5,464 nucleotides of DNA from Pseudomonadales bacterium (GTDB taxonomy: Bacteria > Pseudomonadota > Gammaproteobacteria > Pseudomonadales > Azotimanducaceae). Position numbers and translations under genes: made by a program. The notes below the pieces were generated by a model. That model saw only the letters and a list, made by a program, of their open reading frames with translations, made no database searches and was not told the origin of the DNA. Shown here in pieces: positions 1-5,464 of the stretch. Where the stretch lies: NCBI GenBank assembly GCA_007128525.1, contig SKXG01000093.1, positions 1 through 5,464 on the forward strand, given 5' to 3'. Within the stretch, counting starts at the first letter, position 1, and every line of letters starts with the position of its first letter.

Positions 1-77
1 CCAGCCTGGCTGTGCTCCAGCGCTGTCTCCTATAGAATGCCCCTCCTACCACAAGATGCCACCTGCAGGCCCAGACC
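1..77. other. Region upstream of trpG, unassigned
   Basis: This short leader holds no gene I can identify. One + strand frame reads ten codons (ending ...RCLL) and stops at TAG 33-35, so it could be the tail of an upstream gene, but ten residues are too few to assign. A TATAGAAT string at 31-38 resembles a sigma-70 -10 box, but I find no convincing -35 at normal spacing. There is no Trp-rich leader peptide and no attenuator-like hairpin with a T-run. Confidence 0.3.
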
Positions 78-683
<606 letters not shown>

Positions 684-706
684 TCACAGCCGGTACTTCG
701 GCGAAC

Positions 707-730
707 ATCAATTCGGCGATCCATTCGGCG
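707..730 (+). repeat. Tandem 12-bp repeat in the trpG-trpD gap
   Basis: Two abutting 12-bp units, ATCAATTCGGCG (707-718) and ATCCATTCGGCG (719-730), match at 11 of 12 positions. A third copy of the TTCGGCG core lies just upstream at 697-703, out of phase with the pair. The array fills most of the 66-bp gap and ends six bases before the trpD Shine-Dalgarno. It may be a simple slippage duplication; a regulatory role is not shown. Confidence 0.7.
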
Positions 731-735
731 GCGAC

Positions 736-742
736 TAAGGAG
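736..742 (+). promoter_or_regulatory. Strong ribosome binding site of trpD
   Basis: TAAGGAG lies seven bases before the ATG at 750. It fixes the trpD start and is much stronger than the sites before trpG and trpC, which suggests that trpD is translated independently of trpG. Confidence 0.85.
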
Positions 743-749
743 AACGGCT

Positions 750-1793
750 ATGAGCGACAATAGCGCCCTGCACCCCCTGCTCGAGCAACTCGCCGAGCGC
801 AAGGACCTGAGCCAGAACCTGGCGCGTGATTTGTTCACGCACATCATGAGCGGCGATGCCACCCAGGCCCAGATCGGCGGCGCACTGATGGCACTGCGTG
901 TCAAAGGTGAGACGCCGGAAGAAATTGCCGGTGCAGTGCAGGCCATGCGCAATCTGTCGACCAAGGTCAGCGTGCAGGCGCCGCACCTGGTCGATACCTG
1001 CGGGACCGGCGGCAGCGGCCTGCGCAAGCTGTTCAATGTCTCCACGGCCGCGGCCATTGTCGCAGCGGCGTCCGGTGCCCATGTGGCCAAACATGGCAAT
1101 CGTGGCATCACTGGCAAGAGCGGCAGCGCGGATGTGCTGGAAGCCGCCGGCGTTAGCCTGGCGCTCACGCCGGAGCAGATTGGACGCTGCATCAGCGAGG
1201 TTGGCGTGGGCTTCATGTTCGCGCCAGCACACCACAGCGCGATCAAACACGCCATGGGGCCGCGTCGTGAGCTTGGCGTGCGCACCATCTTCAACATGAT
1301 CGCACCACTGACGAACCCCGCCGGTGCAAAGCGCCAGGTGATCGGCGTGGCCAACCCCGAGTGGGCGCCGCGGCTGGCGGAAGTGCTGAAGCTCCTTGGC
1401 AGTGAACACGTGCTGTTGGTACACGCCGAAGGCCTGGACGAACTGTCCATTGCCGGGCCGTCGCAGGTGGTGGAGCTGAAGGACGGCAAGATCAGCAACT
1501 ACGAGATCAAGCCGGAAGACGTTGGCCTGGCCGAACAGTCTCTGGACGGCCTGCGGGCGGAGTCGCCTGCTGACAGCCTGAAGCTGGTGCGCCAGGCCCT
1601 GAAGGAATCCGACTCACCCGCCGGGGGCATCGTGGCCCTGAACGCCGGCGCAGCAATTTACGCCGCCGGCGTTTCCACCACATTCACCAACGGCGTCAAG
1701 ATGGCGCTCGACGCCATCGACTCCGGGCTGGCCAACGAACGCCTGGCCGAGCTGGTCCGCATCTCCAAGATCATGGCCGACCCTGACGCATGA
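750..1793 (+). CDS. trpD: Anthranilate phosphoribosyltransferase
   Basis: This 347-residue cytoplasmic enzyme transfers phosphoribose from PRPP to anthranilate, giving phosphoribosylanthranilate. It has the family layout: a helical N-terminal domain (about 5-75), the glycine-rich PRPP loop (85-99), KHGNR (114-118) followed by GKSGSAD (122-128), the GPRRELGVRT anthranilate-site region (170-179) with Arg172/Arg173, and the metal-binding Asp230-Glu231 in GLDELS. Length is normal. The start is set by a strong upstream Shine-Dalgarno. The stop overlaps the trpC start as ATGA (1790-1793), implying translational coupling. The PRPP loop is odd: family members I recall read GTGGDG followed by a TFNIST-like end (14 residues), but here it reads GTGGSGLRKLFNVST, with Ser89 in place of Asp and one extra residue. 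The rest of the active site looks intact, so I still call it functional TrpD rather than a TrpD2-type paralogue. Confidence 0.96.
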   Translation: MSDNSALHPLLEQLAERKDLSQNLARDLFTHIMSGDATQAQIGGALMALRVKGETPEEIAGAVQAMRNLSTKVSVQAPHLVDTCGTGGSGLRKLFNVSTAAAIVAAASGAHVAKHGNRGITGKSGSADVLEAAGVSLALTPEQIGRCISEVGVGFMFAPAHHSAIKHAMGPRRELGVRTIFNMIAPLTNPAGAKRQVIGVANPEWAPRLAEVLKLLGSEHVLLVHAEGLDELSIAGPSQVVELKDGKISNYEIKPEDVGLAEQSLDGLRAESPADSLKLVRQALKESDSPAGGIVALNAGAAIYAAGVSTTFTNGVKMALDAIDSGLANERLAELVRISKIMADPDA

Positions 1794-2614
1794 GTACGCC
1801 GACCATTCTCTCGCGCATTATCGAGCACAAGCGTACCGAACTGGAGGCCCGGCAAGCTCGGCTGTCGCTGGCCGAGATCCAGGACCGGATGGCGGAAGCC
1901 AGTCAGCCGCGCGGTTTCAGTGCCGCGCTGCAAAGCAGCGTGGCAGCCGGCCGTGCGGCGGTGATTGCGGAAATCAAAAAAGCCTCGCCGAGCAAGGGCG
2001 TGATCCGCGCGGACTTCGATCCGGTGGCGATTGCGCGCAGCTATGCGGCAGCGGGCGCAAGCTGCTTGTCAGTGCTGACTGATGAACGCTTCTTCCAGGG
2101 GCATGACGATTACCTGCGCGCGGTGCGCGCGGCCGTGGACCTGCCGGTACTGCGCAAGGACTTTCTGATCGACCCCTATCAGGTGTATGAGTCGCGCCTG
2201 ATCGGCGCCGACTGCGTGCTGCTGATTGTGGCCGTGCTGGCGCAGGCTGAGCTGGAGGATCTGTACGGCATGGCGCGTTCGGTGGGGCTCGACGTGCTGA
2301 TCGAGGTCCATGACAGCGAGGAGCTCGGGCGCGCGCTCATGCTGCAGCCGGAGCTGATCGGGATCAACAACAGAAACCTGCACACCTTTGACACCACACT
2401 GGACACCACCTATCAGCTGCTGCCGGCGATCCCTGAGGGCACGCTGGTGGTCACAGAGAGCGGCATTCACTCCGCAGAGCAGGTAGCGCAGATGCGGGCA
2501 CACAATGTCCACAGCTTCCTGGTCGGTGAGGCCTTCATGCGGCAGGCCGACCCGGGTGCGGCCTTGCAAGCGCTGTTCACAACCGGGAGGACGGGCCCGG
2601 ATCTGCTGCGTTGA
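1790..2614 (+). CDS. trpC: Indole-3-glycerol-phosphate synthase
   Basis: This 274-residue single-domain TIM barrel converts carboxyphenylamino-deoxyribulose phosphate to indoleglycerol phosphate, the substrate of tryptophan synthase. It lacks the TrpF half found fused in enterobacteria. The expected active-site residues are all present: Glu61 and Lys63 in AEIKKASPSKG (60-70), Lys123 in LRKDF, Glu172 in LIEVHD, Asn193 in GINNRNL (191-197), and Glu223-Ser224 in VTESGI, with the phosphate-site glycines in FLVGEAFM (243-250). The ATG lies inside the trpD stop (ATGA) with no clear Shine-Dalgarno of its own, so it is probably translated by coupling. The last 38 bp are shared tail-to-tail with the anti-sigma gene on the other strand and encode only the variable tail after the barrel, beginning around ALFTTGRTG. 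Confidence 0.97.
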   Translation: MSTPTILSRIIEHKRTELEARQARLSLAEIQDRMAEASQPRGFSAALQSSVAAGRAAVIAEIKKASPSKGVIRADFDPVAIARSYAAAGASCLSVLTDERFFQGHDDYLRAVRAAVDLPVLRKDFLIDPYQVYESRLIGADCVLLIVAVLAQAELEDLYGMARSVGLDVLIEVHDSEELGRALMLQPELIGINNRNLHTFDTTLDTTYQLLPAIPEGTLVVTESGIHSAEQVAQMRAHNVHSFLVGEAFMRQADPGAALQALFTTGRTGPDLLR

Positions 2615-2822
2615 CGGCATCGAGCACCTGCTGCACTTCGGCATCGGTGGCTGGACTGTGCAGACGCTGCAGGCCGGCGAGCAACAGCTTGAGCTGACGT
2701 TCATAACGACCGCAGTGGCGGCACATCAGCAGGTGCATGCGGAGCGCCATACGTGCGCGCCAGCTGAGTTCGCCATCAAGGCGACGCTCGATCTCAACCA
2801 CAACCTCTTTGCAGCTCAACAT
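2577..2822 (-). CDS. Small zinc-finger (zf-HC2/ZAS) anti-sigma factor
   Basis: This 81-residue protein has the pattern of zinc-binding anti-sigma domains: Cys4 near the N-terminus, then LDGELSWRARMALRMH, with His30-x3-Cys34-x2-Cys37 in HLLMCRHC. Such domains bind and occlude a partner ECF sigma factor, and the zinc-site cysteines of some members sense oxidants. After the finger there is one amphipathic stretch (about 40-57) and a polar tail. No hydrophobic segment is long enough to span a membrane, so the protein should be soluble, unlike many anti-sigma factors. The start follows AGGAG at 2831-2835, inside the sigma gene, and ATG 2820-2822 precedes the sigma stop, giving a 7-bp overlap and likely coupled, near-stoichiometric synthesis. 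Its 3' end overlaps trpC. The sigma partner is inferred from position and family; the signal sensed is unknown. Confidence 0.88.
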   Translation of the reverse strand: MLSCKEVVVEIERRLDGELSWRARMALRMHLLMCRHCGRYERQLKLLLAGLQRLHSPATDAEVQQVLDAVNAADPGPSSRL

Positions 2823-3406
2823 TCGCCCGTCTCCTGATAGTGGTCAACCAGTGCATAAACTGCAGTCCGGGCGCGATGCAGCAGCACTCTGGCATTGGAT
2901 GCCGAGACATTCAGGTCGTTACAGATGTCATCGAACGACATGAGCTGTACATCACGCATTTCGATCATTGCACGCTGGTTCTCGGGCATCTCGGCGAAGG
3001 TCTTTTCCAGACAATCCGCCATGTCCTGTTCCATTAGCAGCGCCTCCGGATCGTCGGAGGACCATCGTCCCGGCGGCTGCTGCCACCGACCGTTGTCGTT
3101 GAACCGCCCTTCAAGCGCATCCTCACCCAGTTCGATCACCGCCAGCCGCCGATACTGACTGCGGTGATGCATCTTGGCTTCATTGACCAGAATCCGCGTC
3201 AGCCAGGTGCGCAGCGTAGAGCGTCCCTCAAATTTTTGAATTGCGCCATAGGCCTTTACCCAGGTGTTCTGCACCACTTCATCGACGTCACTGGACGCTA
3301 CGAGCGTTGCTGCGAGGGCGGTCAGCGACCGGTGGTGCGCCCGAACCAGCGCTGCGAACGCTTCCTGGTCTTGCTGCTGTAATTTTTGCAGGTCTACTTC
3401 GTCCAT
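2816..3406 (-). CDS. ECF-type (sigma-70 family) RNA polymerase sigma factor
   Basis: This 196-residue sigma factor should direct RNA polymerase to a small set of stress-type promoters. Region 2 spans about 15-85 and includes DVDEVVQNTWVKAYGAI (40-56), for core binding and -10 recognition, and FEGRSTLRTWLTRILVNEA (59-77). A polar linker follows, with a GRWQQPPGRW segment (106-115). Region 4 (about 125-190) carries MPENQRAMIEMRDVQLMSFD and the DNA-binding helix in LNVSASNARVLLHRAR (165-180). No C-terminal SnoaL-like extension is present, so it is not ECF41/SigJ, a lineage also associated with CMD genes. I chose ATG 3404-3406 because region 2 follows at the normal distance and an AGGG lies six bases upstream. 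A longer in-frame start at 3565 would add 53 residues unlike any sigma region and run antisense into the CMD gene. The anti-sigma gene overlaps its end, so the two should be co-transcribed and the sigma factor held inactive until the signal arrives. The regulon is unknown. Confidence 0.94.
   Translation of the reverse strand: MDEVDLQKLQQQDQEAFAALVRAHHRSLTALAATLVASSDVDEVVQNTWVKAYGAIQKFEGRSTLRTWLTRILVNEAKMHHRSQYRRLAVIELGEDALEGRFNDNGRWQQPPGRWSSDDPEALLMEQDMADCLEKTFAEMPENQRAMIEMRDVQLMSFDDICNDLNVSASNARVLLHRARTAVYALVDHYQETGEC
2831..2835 (-). promoter_or_regulatory. Ribosome binding site of the anti-sigma gene
   Basis: On the - strand AGGAG stands eight bases before the ATG at 2822, inside the last codons of the sigma gene. 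It is stronger than the AGGG before the sigma gene itself, which would help keep the inhibitor at or above the level of the sigma factor. Confidence 0.75.
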
Positions 3407-3467
3407 CTGACGCCCTGTTGTTTCAGGTAAGGTGCAGGATATGCTGGCCCAATCAAGGAGTACACCG
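3407..3467. promoter_or_regulatory. Divergent control region between sigma and CMD genes
   Basis: These 61 bp separate the start codons of two divergent genes, so promoters for both must lie here or in the adjacent coding sequence. It contains a short inverted repeat, CCTG-N6-CAGG (3414-3417 and 3424-3427). I could not find a convincing ECF-type pair (a GAAC-like -35 with a matching -10) or a good sigma-70 pair on either strand. The regulatory role is therefore inferred from geometry only. Confidence 0.4.
3455..3460 (+). promoter_or_regulatory. Ribosome binding site that fixes the CMD gene start
   Basis: AAGGAG is seven bases from ATG 3468. It decides the start against the earlier in-frame GTG 3432 and ATG 3441, neither of which has a comparable site. 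Confidence 0.85.
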
Positions 3468-4145
3468 ATGACCACACCAAGAATTCCACCAGTTGATCCC
3501 AGTGACCAGCCCGGACTTGAACCCGTAATGGCCGGTGCCGCCCGAGCCATGGGCTTTGTGCCCAACAGCTATCTGACCATGGCCCACATTCCGCAGTTGC
3601 CAGCAGCCTTTTCGCTGCTGGCCACGGTCGTTTACGGCGGCGACATGACGCCAATGTTGCGCCGGCTGGCTGAACAAACGCCAGAGCCCATGAATGCTGA
3701 AGAACGGCTGCCTCCCAGCCTGCTGCAGCTGATCGCCTTTGCCACCAGCCTGAGTGCCGGCTGTCAGTATTGTCAGGCGCACACGTCACACAATCTGCAG
3801 CGCTCCGGCGCCGACCCGGGACAACTCGACGACATCCTGAACTATGCGGACAGCCCCCGGTTCTCGCCCGCAGAGCGCGCGGTGCTCGACCTTGCCTTTG
3901 CTGCCGGGCGGGTACCAAACGAAGCGGAGAGTGCGCATTTTGACGCGCTGGGGCAGCACTTCAGCCAGGTCCAGATCGTCCAGATCACCGGCATGATCGC
4001 GCTGTTCGGCTTTCTGAATCGCTGGAACGACACCGTGGCCACCAGCCTGGAGGCACATCCGACAGAGTTCGCCAGCGAGGCGTTGCGGCACCTCGACTGG
4101 TCGGCCGGCAAACACGGTGATCAACCGACAGCACCGGAGAAATAG
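3468..4145 (+). CDS. Carboxymuconolactone decarboxylase / AhpD-like family protein
   Basis: This 225-residue, probably cytoplasmic protein belongs to the AhpD-like CMD superfamily, whose redox members use a CxxC pair to reduce peroxides or disulfides. The core helix reads LIAFATSLSAGCQYCQAHTSH (88-108), with Cys99, Cys102 and His105. An N-terminal segment (1-60, with ARAMGFVPNSYLTMAH) and a C-terminal helical part (FSPAERAVLDLAFAAG, 122-137, onward) fit the longer two-part members. No signal peptide or membrane segment is seen. Two differences from canonical AhpD are visible: the catalytic His is two residues after the second Cys rather than three, and Gln87 sits where a proton-relay Glu is usual, 12 residues before the first Cys. 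Peroxidase activity is therefore uncertain. Divergent placement beside an ECF sigma/anti-sigma pair suggests control by it (inference). Its last 25 bp overlap the 3' end of pstB tail-to-tail. Confidence 0.9.
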   Translation: MTTPRIPPVDPSDQPGLEPVMAGAARAMGFVPNSYLTMAHIPQLPAAFSLLATVVYGGDMTPMLRRLAEQTPEPMNAEERLPPSLLQLIAFATSLSAGCQYCQAHTSHNLQRSGADPGQLDDILNYADSPRFSPAERAVLDLAFAAGRVPNEAESAHFDALGQHFSQVQIVQITGMIALFGFLNRWNDTVATSLEAHPTEFASEALRHLDWSAGKHGDQPTAPEK

Positions 4146-4921
4146 CGCTGCGATACCGGGTGGGCCGGCGCCTCGAAAATGCTGCGGGTGCCGGTTTCCA
4201 CCACACAACCACAGGCCTGATCCAACCAGCACACGGTGACGCCGTCACCGAGGCGCCGGGCCTGGGCCAGATTGTGGGTCACCATCAGCAAGGTGTAGCG
4301 GCCCTTCAGAGTGTGAATAAGCTGCTCAATGTGTTCGGTGGCAACCGGGTCCAGTGCCGAACAGGGTTCATCAAGCAACAGCACCGCCGGCTGCAGCGCC
4401 AGCGCCCGGGCGAAGCATAACCGTTGCTGCTGCCCGCCAGACAACTGCAGTGCCGACTGATCCAGGCGGTCGCACACCTCCTGCCACAGGCCAACCTGGC
4501 GCAAGGCGTCGTGTACCCGCATGCGTAATGCCTCTACCCGACGCAAGCCGTGCTCACGCAGCGGAAAAGCAATGTTCTCAAATATCGACAGAGGAAACGG
4601 ATTGGGCTGCTGAAAGACCATGCCAATGCCGGCCTGGCAGCCCCTGTCCTGGCTCGTCAGTGCCTGACCATTGAGCAGGATCTCACCACGGACCTGTGCG
4701 CCCGGGATCTGCCCGCTCAGGCCACTGATCGCTGCAAGCAGGCTGCTCTTGCCGCAGCCGCTGGGACCCACCACCGCCATCAGGCTTCCCGCAGGAACGT
4801 CTATATCCGCACCGGCCATGGCGATGGTGTCGCCATAGGTTACCGACAGATTCCGCACGGCCAGCGCCGGCGGTCGGTTCTGATCCCGCGCGCACTGCTC
4901 TGGCTTGCTGATTGGTGTCAT
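4121..4921 (-). CDS. pstB: Phosphate ABC transporter ATP-binding protein PstB
   Basis: This 266-residue ATPase drives high-affinity phosphate import on the inner face of the membrane with PstA and PstC. All ABC motifs are intact: Walker A GPSGCGKSS (52-60), Q-loop in MVFQQPNPFPLSIFENIAF (101-119), signature LSGGQQQRLCFARALA (160-175), Walker B LLLDEP (181-186), D-loop SALD (188-191) and switch His216 in VTHN. MVFQQPNPFP...SI..NIAF and DEPCSALDP are typical of PstB among ABC ATPases. Pro120 follows NIAF where PstB proteins I recall have Gly, so this may be a divergent PstB branch. It starts 16 bp after pstA stops. The gene normally found next, phoU, is absent: downstream the CMD gene converges and overlaps. 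Specificity for phosphate rests on these motifs and on pstA. Confidence 0.94.
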   Translation of the reverse strand: MTPISKPEQCARDQNRPPALAVRNLSVTYGDTIAMAGADIDVPAGSLMAVVGPSGCGKSSLLAAISGLSGQIPGAQVRGEILLNGQALTSQDRGCQAGIGMVFQQPNPFPLSIFENIAFPLREHGLRRVEALRMRVHDALRQVGLWQEVCDRLDQSALQLSGGQQQRLCFARALALQPAVLLLDEPCSALDPVATEHIEQLIHTLKGRYTLLMVTHNLAQARRLGDGVTVCWLDQACGCVVETGTRSIFEAPAHPVSQRYFSGAVG

Positions 4922-4927
4922 CTCAGG

Positions 4928-4934
4928 ATTCCTT
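4928..4934 (-). promoter_or_regulatory. Ribosome binding site of pstB
   Basis: In the 16-bp pstA-pstB gap the - strand reads AAGGAAT, with AAGGA (4930-4934) eight bases before the ATG at 4921. It supports that start and one transcript carrying both genes. Confidence 0.8.
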
Positions 4935-4937
4935 GTC

Positions 4938-5464
4938 TTACGCCATTCCTCGGAGCCGCCCGGCCAACAGCCGAAGCAGCAGATTCAATACCAGGAGCAA
5001 AGCAGTCAGTACCAGTGCCGCTGCTGCAGCCGCGGGCATGCCATTGGGCACGTTCATGGCCAGGTCATAGATATGCACCGACAACACCCGACCGGAATCC
5101 GCCAGCGATCCCGGCATGCGTAACACATAGCCCGCCGTGAACAGCAACACGGCGGTTTCGGCCAGTGCGCGACCCAGGCTCAAGACCAGGCCGGCGGCAA
5201 TACCAGGCATGGCCTGTGGCAGCAAAATCCGGCGAATGAACCCCGGCCGGCTGATGCCCAGCGCGGCACTGGCCGAACGATAGCTGGTTGGACACAGACG
5301 CAAAGACTGCTCAGCGCTGCGCACGAACAGTGGCAGGATCATGCAGGCCAGCGTCAGGCCGCCAGTAAGGATGGAGAAGCCCAGCCCAAAGGTGATGGCG
5401 AACAGCTGATAGCCGAACAGGCCATACACAATGGACGGCACGGCCGCCAGGCAATCCAGCGTGA
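4938..5464 (-). CDS. pstA: Phosphate ABC transporter permease PstA, C-terminal part (cut by the window edge)
   Basis: The frame is open to the window end, so only the last 174 complete codons of an inner-membrane permease, usually nearly 300 residues, are present. The visible part begins TLDCLAAVPSIVYGLFG, a PstA-type segment. Two hydrophobic spans follow, then the cytoplasmic EAA-type loop that docks on PstB (5217-5282, YRSASAALGISRPGFIRRILLP region), then RALAETAVLLFTAG, VLSVHIYDLA and a last membrane span (AAAAALVLTALLLVLNLLL) before the TAA stop. ALAETA.LLFTAG and the late VxIYxLA segment are typical of PstA rather than PstC. In the EAA loop the usual Glu is Ser (YRSAS), a mild departure. 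The true start, and presumably pstC and pstS, lie beyond 5464; the GTG at 5439-5441 is an internal Val codon. Confidence 0.92.
   Translation of the reverse strand, partial: TLDCLAAVPSIVYGLFGYQLFAITFGLGFSILTGGLTLACMILPLFVRSAEQSLRLCPTSYRSASAALGISRPGFIRRILLPQAMPGIAAGLVLSLGRALAETAVLLFTAGYVLRMPGSLADSGRVLSVHIYDLAMNVPNGMPAAAAAALVLTALLLVLNLLLRLLAGRLRGMA

Noticed and set aside
31..38. TATAGAAT as a trpG promoter -10
   Set aside because: No acceptable -35 was found at 16-19 bp, and the window begins too close upstream to judge.
2583..2600. CCGGG/CCCGG hairpin as a trp terminator
   Set aside because: The stem is only five pairs with an eight-base loop, no T-run follows, and it lies in coding sequence of both strands.
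3432..3467. Earlier CMD starts at GTG 3432 or ATG 3441
   Set aside because: AAGGAG is placed correctly only for ATG 3468; the earlier codons lack a Shine-Dalgarno and would lie partly upstream of it.
3404..3520. Sigma-70 or ECF promoter for the sigma gene (for example a TATCCT -10 on the - strand)
   Set aside because: The best candidates match only about half of the consensus at allowed spacing, no better than chance in a region this size.
2816..3565. Longer form of the sigma factor starting at 3565
   Set aside because: The extra 53 residues resemble no sigma region and lie antisense to the start of the CMD gene. ATG 3406 with AGGG upstream gives a normal ECF length.
4938..5441. pstA starting at 5441
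   Set aside because: The GTG there is an internal Val; the frame and PstA-like sequence continue to the window end, so the gene is cut by the window edge.

Overview
The window is GC-rich, gene-dense bacterial DNA (eight protein genes, almost no spacer) and looks gammaproteobacterial, probably related to Pseudomonas. TrpG, TrpD and TrpC resemble pseudomonad proteins as I remember them, and trpG-trpD-trpC without trpE inside the cluster is the pseudomonad layout. The genus cannot be fixed by eye.

Region 1 (78-2614, + strand) is trpG-trpD-trpC. It encodes the glutamine amidotransferase subunit of anthranilate synthase, anthranilate phosphoribosyltransferase and indole-3-glycerol-phosphate synthase, which cover the path from chorismate to indoleglycerol phosphate apart from TrpE and TrpF. 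trpD and trpC overlap by ATGA. A 66-bp gap with a small tandem repeat separates trpG from trpD.

Region 2 (2577-4145) is a compact regulatory module. On the - strand, an ECF sigma factor gene runs into a gene for an 81-residue zinc-finger anti-sigma factor with no membrane segment; the two genes overlap by 7 bp. On the + strand, starting 61 bp from the sigma gene and pointing away from it, lies a gene for a thiol-containing AhpD/carboxymuconolactone decarboxylase (CMD) family protein. The likely reading is a cytoplasmic sigma/anti-sigma switch controlling an oxidant-related enzyme; that is inference.

Region 3 (4121-5464, - strand) is the end of a phosphate ABC transporter operon: the C-terminal half of pstA, then complete pstB. 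No phoU follows pstB.

The module fits tightly between its neighbours. The anti-sigma gene overlaps the end of trpC by 38 bp tail-to-tail, and the CMD gene overlaps the end of pstB by 25 bp tail-to-tail. I see no intrinsic terminator at either junction. I see no RNA genes, CRISPR arrays, insertion sequences or attachment sites, and no gene-free stretch longer than 77 bp.
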